DNA of 35,098 nt, from positions 1-35,098 of the forward strand of contig JAFQBA010000059.1 of assembly GCA_017416845.1 (NCBI GenBank), read 5' to 3'. A program made the position numbers and the translations under genes. Under the pieces are notes generated by a model that was not told where the DNA came from, made no database searches, and saw only the letters and a list, made by a program, of their open reading frames with translations. This DNA is from Clostridia bacterium (GTDB lineage: Bacteria > Bacillota > Clostridia > UMGS1810). Positions 32,229 through 35,098 of this stretch are shown here, piece after piece (within the stretch, counting starts at the first letter, position 1; every line of letters starts with the position of its first letter).

Positions 32229-33539
32229 TTGCAAACGCTTAAATTTGACACATCAAAGGAATATGGTGCACCCAAAGTACTTAACGCAACTAACGGCGGT
32301 CCGTGGCACAACAGACATGCAAAGCATCAATACAGAAGTAATTTTACGGAATACAAAGCTGCAAGAATACCTTATTCAAGAAATCATGACAGTGCTGCGG
32401 AAATGATTTATGGCGGACCATACAGTCATGATATCACATGTATTTTCCCTGATTTTGATGCTGACCCCAACGATAGCGCTTCATATGATTTTGCGTGCAC
32501 GGATGAATCAATTTTGGCATGTCTTGACGCTAAAACAGAAACATTTTTCCGCCTTGGTCAAACTATTGAACACCAGATAAAAAAGCATGGAACAATTCCA
32601 CCGAAGGATTTTAAAAAATGGGCGATTATATGTGAGCACATAATTCGTCACTATAATGAGGGGTGGGCAGATGGATTTGAACTTGGCATAGAGTATTGGG
32701 AAATATGGAACGAGCCGGATCTTGACGATGACGATAGCCCCGATAAACGCACATGGGGTGGAACAATGCTTCAATTTTTTGATTTTTATGAGGTTGCGGC
32801 AAAACATCTGAAAAAGTGTTTTCCTCATCTGAAAATCGGTGGTCCTTCTCTTGCAAATAAGTTAAAATGGGCAGATGCTTTTCTTTCGGAAATGCAAAAA
32901 AGAAATGTTGAGCTTGATTTTTTCTCATGGCATATTTATAGCTCAACCATTCCAAAAATTACTCAAAAAGCAGAAATGATAAAATCGTTATTGGTAAAAT
33001 ATGGTTATGGCGATGCCGAAAGCATTTTAAATGAATGGAACTATGTCAAAGGTTGGACAGATGAGTTTGTTTATTCTCTTGAAGCTATTCACGGTAGCAA
33101 AGGAGCGTCATTTATTGCGGCTTGTATGTGTGAAGCTCAAAAAAGTTCAATTGATATGCTTATGTACTATGACACCCGACAATCAGTGTTTAACGGTGTG
33201 TTTGATTTTTATACTGCTAAACCCTTGAAAGGCTATTACCCAATGTATTGGTACGGTATGTTTTACGACATGAAATCCGAAATCAGGGCCGAGGGTGAAA
33301 TTGAGGATATCTACTATTTGAGTGCTGTAGATAAAAACGGTAAAACTCTCACTATGATCACATATTATAGCGATGATGATACTGCTCCCAATAAAAATTT
33401 TGCCTTGGATTTTGGAAAAAACGGCGAGTATGAAATTTATATTTTAGATGAAGAAAGAAGCAGCGAGCTTTTAAAAGTAACTGACAACCTCATACTTGAT
33501 ATGTCTGTAAACAGTTGTGTTTTAATTAAAGAAAAATAG
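32229..33539 (+). CDS. GH39-family glycoside hydrolase (beta-xylosidase / alpha-L-iduronidase type)
   Basis: 436 aa, TTG start six bases after AGAGGTG, no signal peptide, so cytoplasmic. The clan GH-A barrel shows both catalytic glutamates: acid/base E162 in YWEIWNEPDLD and nucleophile E269 in ESILNEWNYV. These positions agree well with E160 and E277 of the clostridial beta-xylosidase XynB. GGPSLANKLKWADAFL and FFSWHIYSS are further GH39 features, and the C-terminal 80 residues form a beta-sandwich. The family includes beta-xylosidases and alpha-L-iduronidases; next to a heparinase-type lyase a uronide is attractive, but this is inference. It follows the lyase operon terminator, and no separate promoter is clear. 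The intergenic 33540-33686 has no feature except the palindrome ACAATTTTAAATTGT. Confidence 0.87.
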   Translation: MQTLKFDTSKEYGAPKVLNATNGGPWHNRHAKHQYRSNFTEYKAARIPYSRNHDSAAEMIYGGPYSHDITCIFPDFDADPNDSASYDFACTDESILACLDAKTETFFRLGQTIEHQIKKHGTIPPKDFKKWAIICEHIIRHYNEGWADGFELGIEYWEIWNEPDLDDDDSPDKRTWGGTMLQFFDFYEVAAKHLKKCFPHLKIGGPSLANKLKWADAFLSEMQKRNVELDFFSWHIYSSTIPKITQKAEMIKSLLVKYGYGDAESILNEWNYVKGWTDEFVYSLEAIHGSKGASFIAACMCEAQKSSIDMLMYYDTRQSVFNGVFDFYTAKPLKGYYPMYWYGMFYDMKSEIRAEGEIEDIYYLSAVDKNGKTLTMITYYSDDDTAPNKNFALDFGKNGEYEIYILDEERSSELLKVTDNLILDMSVNSCVLIKEK

Positions 33540-33686
33540 CGAGAAACCGCAAATAAATGAGTAACAATTTTAAATTGTGTAATTCCGATTCTCATTGAAA
33601 TAAAAAATATAATACTTTGTTTTTTGTGTGTATGGGAAACAGTAAGTAAAGTCAGCCAAACTTCTTGACATTTTAATTGTGTTATT

Positions 33687-34880
33687 CTTGTTAACCGAAT
33701 TGACAATTTTGCAAAAATGTTTTTTGTTGCTCTCGCGCAGGGCGGAAGTGTTGTTCTTGCTCAATATATCGGTGCGGATGACAGGAAAAACGGCGAAAAA
33801 TCTCTGAAAGCCAATCTTCAGATTGTGGTTTGCATAGGTCTTGTATTTATGCTTGCTATGCTGTTGTTCAAAAATCAGTTTGTTATGCTGTTTTTTGGCG
33901 GTGCCGAAAAAGATGTGCTTTCGGTGAGTCTCGATTATTTTTCAATCACCGCAATGTCATATCCATTTGTGGCTTTGTATTACGGTGCAAACTCGCTTTT
34001 CCGTGTAATGGGCAACAGCAGGATAACCTTTGTCAGCTCGGTTATTATGATGCTTATTAATCTTGTGCTAAAATACATATTCATTTTCCAAATGGATATG
34101 GGTGTTATGGGAGCAGGTCTTTCAACACTCATTGCAATGGCTGTAATTGGAATAATTCTCACCTTCAGACTCATGTCACATGACAACAAAATCAGTCTTG
34201 TAAAACCCCTGAAGCCCGAATTTGACCGGAAAATGTCGCTGAGGATTTTAAAGGTGTCCGTTCCAAACGGAATTGAACAGGGAATGTTTCAGCTTGGTGC
34301 TCTCATTTTAGCAGGACTTGTTTCGGGTCTTGGCAAAGATGCCATAAATGCCGACCAGATAGCACGAAATCTTTCGCCCTTGGTTCACGGTATTTCCGCA
34401 GGCTTCAATGCTCTCATTCTCACCGTTGTGGGGCAGTGCATAGGAGCCAATGATTACCCGGAGGCAGTCCGCTACAAAAAGCACATAATAAAAATGAATC
34501 GTCTTTTTGTGGGTGCAATGGCAATTGTTTTCATTCCCCTAACCAAACCTCTTGTGTCAATTTTCGGTGTATCGGCTGATGCGGAAACGTCGGCAATTCA
34601 GATTCTTGTGTTCTACACACTTGGCTCTTGTATGTTCTATCCGACAAGCTTCGCTACTCCCTCGGCACTTCGTGGTGCAGGAGACACACGCTTTGTTATG
34701 ATTGTTTCGGCATCATCAATGTTTGCATTTCGCATAGGCATGGCATATCTGCTTGTTTATATCTTCCATATCGGAGTTATGGCAATCTGGATTGCAATGG
34801 TGAGCGACTGGGTGGTAAGAAGCATCATATTTGAACTTCGTTTCCGACACGGAAAATGGCAACAGAAGAAAGTTATATGA
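33687..34880 (+). pseudogene. MATE-family transporter, 5'-truncated second copy
   Basis: Homology to the complete MATE gene begins abruptly at 33687 (equivalent to codon 56 of that gene) and continues without gaps to the stop. The first 55 codons are absent, including the TTG start, the ribosome binding site, the first transmembrane helix and the conserved Glu-Gln. The only start inside is ATG 33717, without a Shine-Dalgarno. The remaining 387-residue frame is intact and 17 residues differ from the full copy. The intact frame and mostly silent changes suggest it descended from a functional gene and was truncated recently. A shortened protein can not be excluded. Confidence 0.85.
33687..34880 (+). 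repeat. Direct repeat, right copy (1194 bp, MATE gene)
   Basis: Partner of 17320-18513, same orientation, offset 16,367 bp. The left breakpoint is at CTTGTTAACCG; the right edge falls in the last codons, where the two copies diverge. Confidence 0.92.
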
Positions 34881-34886
34881 TTTTAG

Positions 34887-34929
34887 ACAGAGTGTAAAAA
34901 TTTATTATGAGTTTTTGCACTCTGTTTTT
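34887..34929 (+). terminator. Intrinsic terminator after the truncated MATE copy
   Basis: ACAGAGTGTAAAAA / TTTTTGCACTCTGT, a 14-bp stem with one wobble, followed by TTTTT. It is not the terminator that follows the complete MATE copy. Confidence 0.88.
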
Positions 34930-34944
34930 GTAATGTTAACTTTT

Positions 34945-35035
34945 AAATTGGAGTTTATCGGGGAGATGGAACGAGGCTGAAGCGTTGCCCTCCTTGCCTA
35001 AAGGAGGGGGGACCGCGTTAGCGGTGGGAGGATAT
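34945..35035 (+). repeat. Half-copy of the MITE-like intergenic repeat
   Basis: Starts AAATTGGAGTTTATCGGGG, then carries the same two hairpins as the left half of 5838-6067 with a 44-base stretch identical to it (CCCTCCTTGCCTAAAGG onward, including CCGCGTTAGCGG). It diverges after GGTGGGAGG. The last 60 bases of the window show no gene. Confidence 0.85.
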
Positions 35036-35098
35036 ATACACAAGCTTAGAACACTTGAAAATACAACGTTTGAGCGTTTTTTGTATCCCACCACCAAG

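Overview
The window looks like chromosomal DNA from an anaerobic, low-to-medium GC Firmicute, probably an uncultured gut Clostridia/Oscillospirales member. I infer this from strong AGGAGG-type ribosome binding sites, TTG/GTG starts, S-layer-homology (SLH) surface proteins, paired AraC/DeoR/LacI sugar regulators, and short palindromic intergenic repeats. No tRNA, rRNA, CRISPR array, transposase or phage gene was seen. Almost all of it is devoted to glycan breakdown and sugar catabolism.

Layout. (1) 0.1-9.1 kb, intracellular glycan module: a GH28-like beta-helix protein (-), an AraC regulator (-), then phosphotriesterase-family hydrolase, a GH20-like protein and a bicupin protein (+). A second AraC regulator (-) follows, divergent from a polysaccharide-deacetylase-like protein (+). 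A 230-bp MITE-like inverted-repeat element sits directly on the stop codon of the GH20-like gene. (2) 9.1-18.5 kb, catabolic operon: a DeoR regulator (-), divergent from class III aminotransferase, Gfo/Idh/MocA dehydrogenase, L-fucose-isomerase-like protein, FGGY kinase, neutral-ceramidase-like hydrolase and MATE transporter. Two consensus promoters face away from each other among four CGAAAG-type boxes. (3) 18.5-33.7 kb, visibly more AT-rich accessory segment: a truncated DNA methyltransferase remnant and an unknown 121-aa gene between two copies of one terminator hairpin; a LacI regulator; a secreted 1433-aa heparinase II/III-like lyase; two SLH surface proteins; a secreted LamG-like protein; and a cytoplasmic GH39 glycosidase. 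(4) 33.7-34.9 kb: a 5'-truncated second copy of the MATE gene, collinear with 17320-18513 at a constant offset of 16,367 bp, followed by a terminator and another half-copy of the intergenic repeat.

How they may work together (inference). The secreted lyase and SLH proteins would cut or bind a uronic-acid-containing glycan at the cell surface. GH39, GH20-like, GH28-like, deacetylase-like and phosphotriesterase-like enzymes would trim oligosaccharides inside the cell. The six-gene DeoR operon looks like a sugar or amino-sugar pathway (N-deacylation, transamination, NAD-dependent oxidation, aldose-ketose isomerisation, phosphorylation). I cannot match that combination to a named pathway. The main structural surprise is the pair of direct MATE repeats bounding the whole accessory segment, which could let it be gained or lost by homologous recombination. 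The clearest regulatory finding is a pair of identical 12-bp boxes exactly 21 bp apart, each overlapping the -35 box of one of two divergent promoters next to an araC-type gene.
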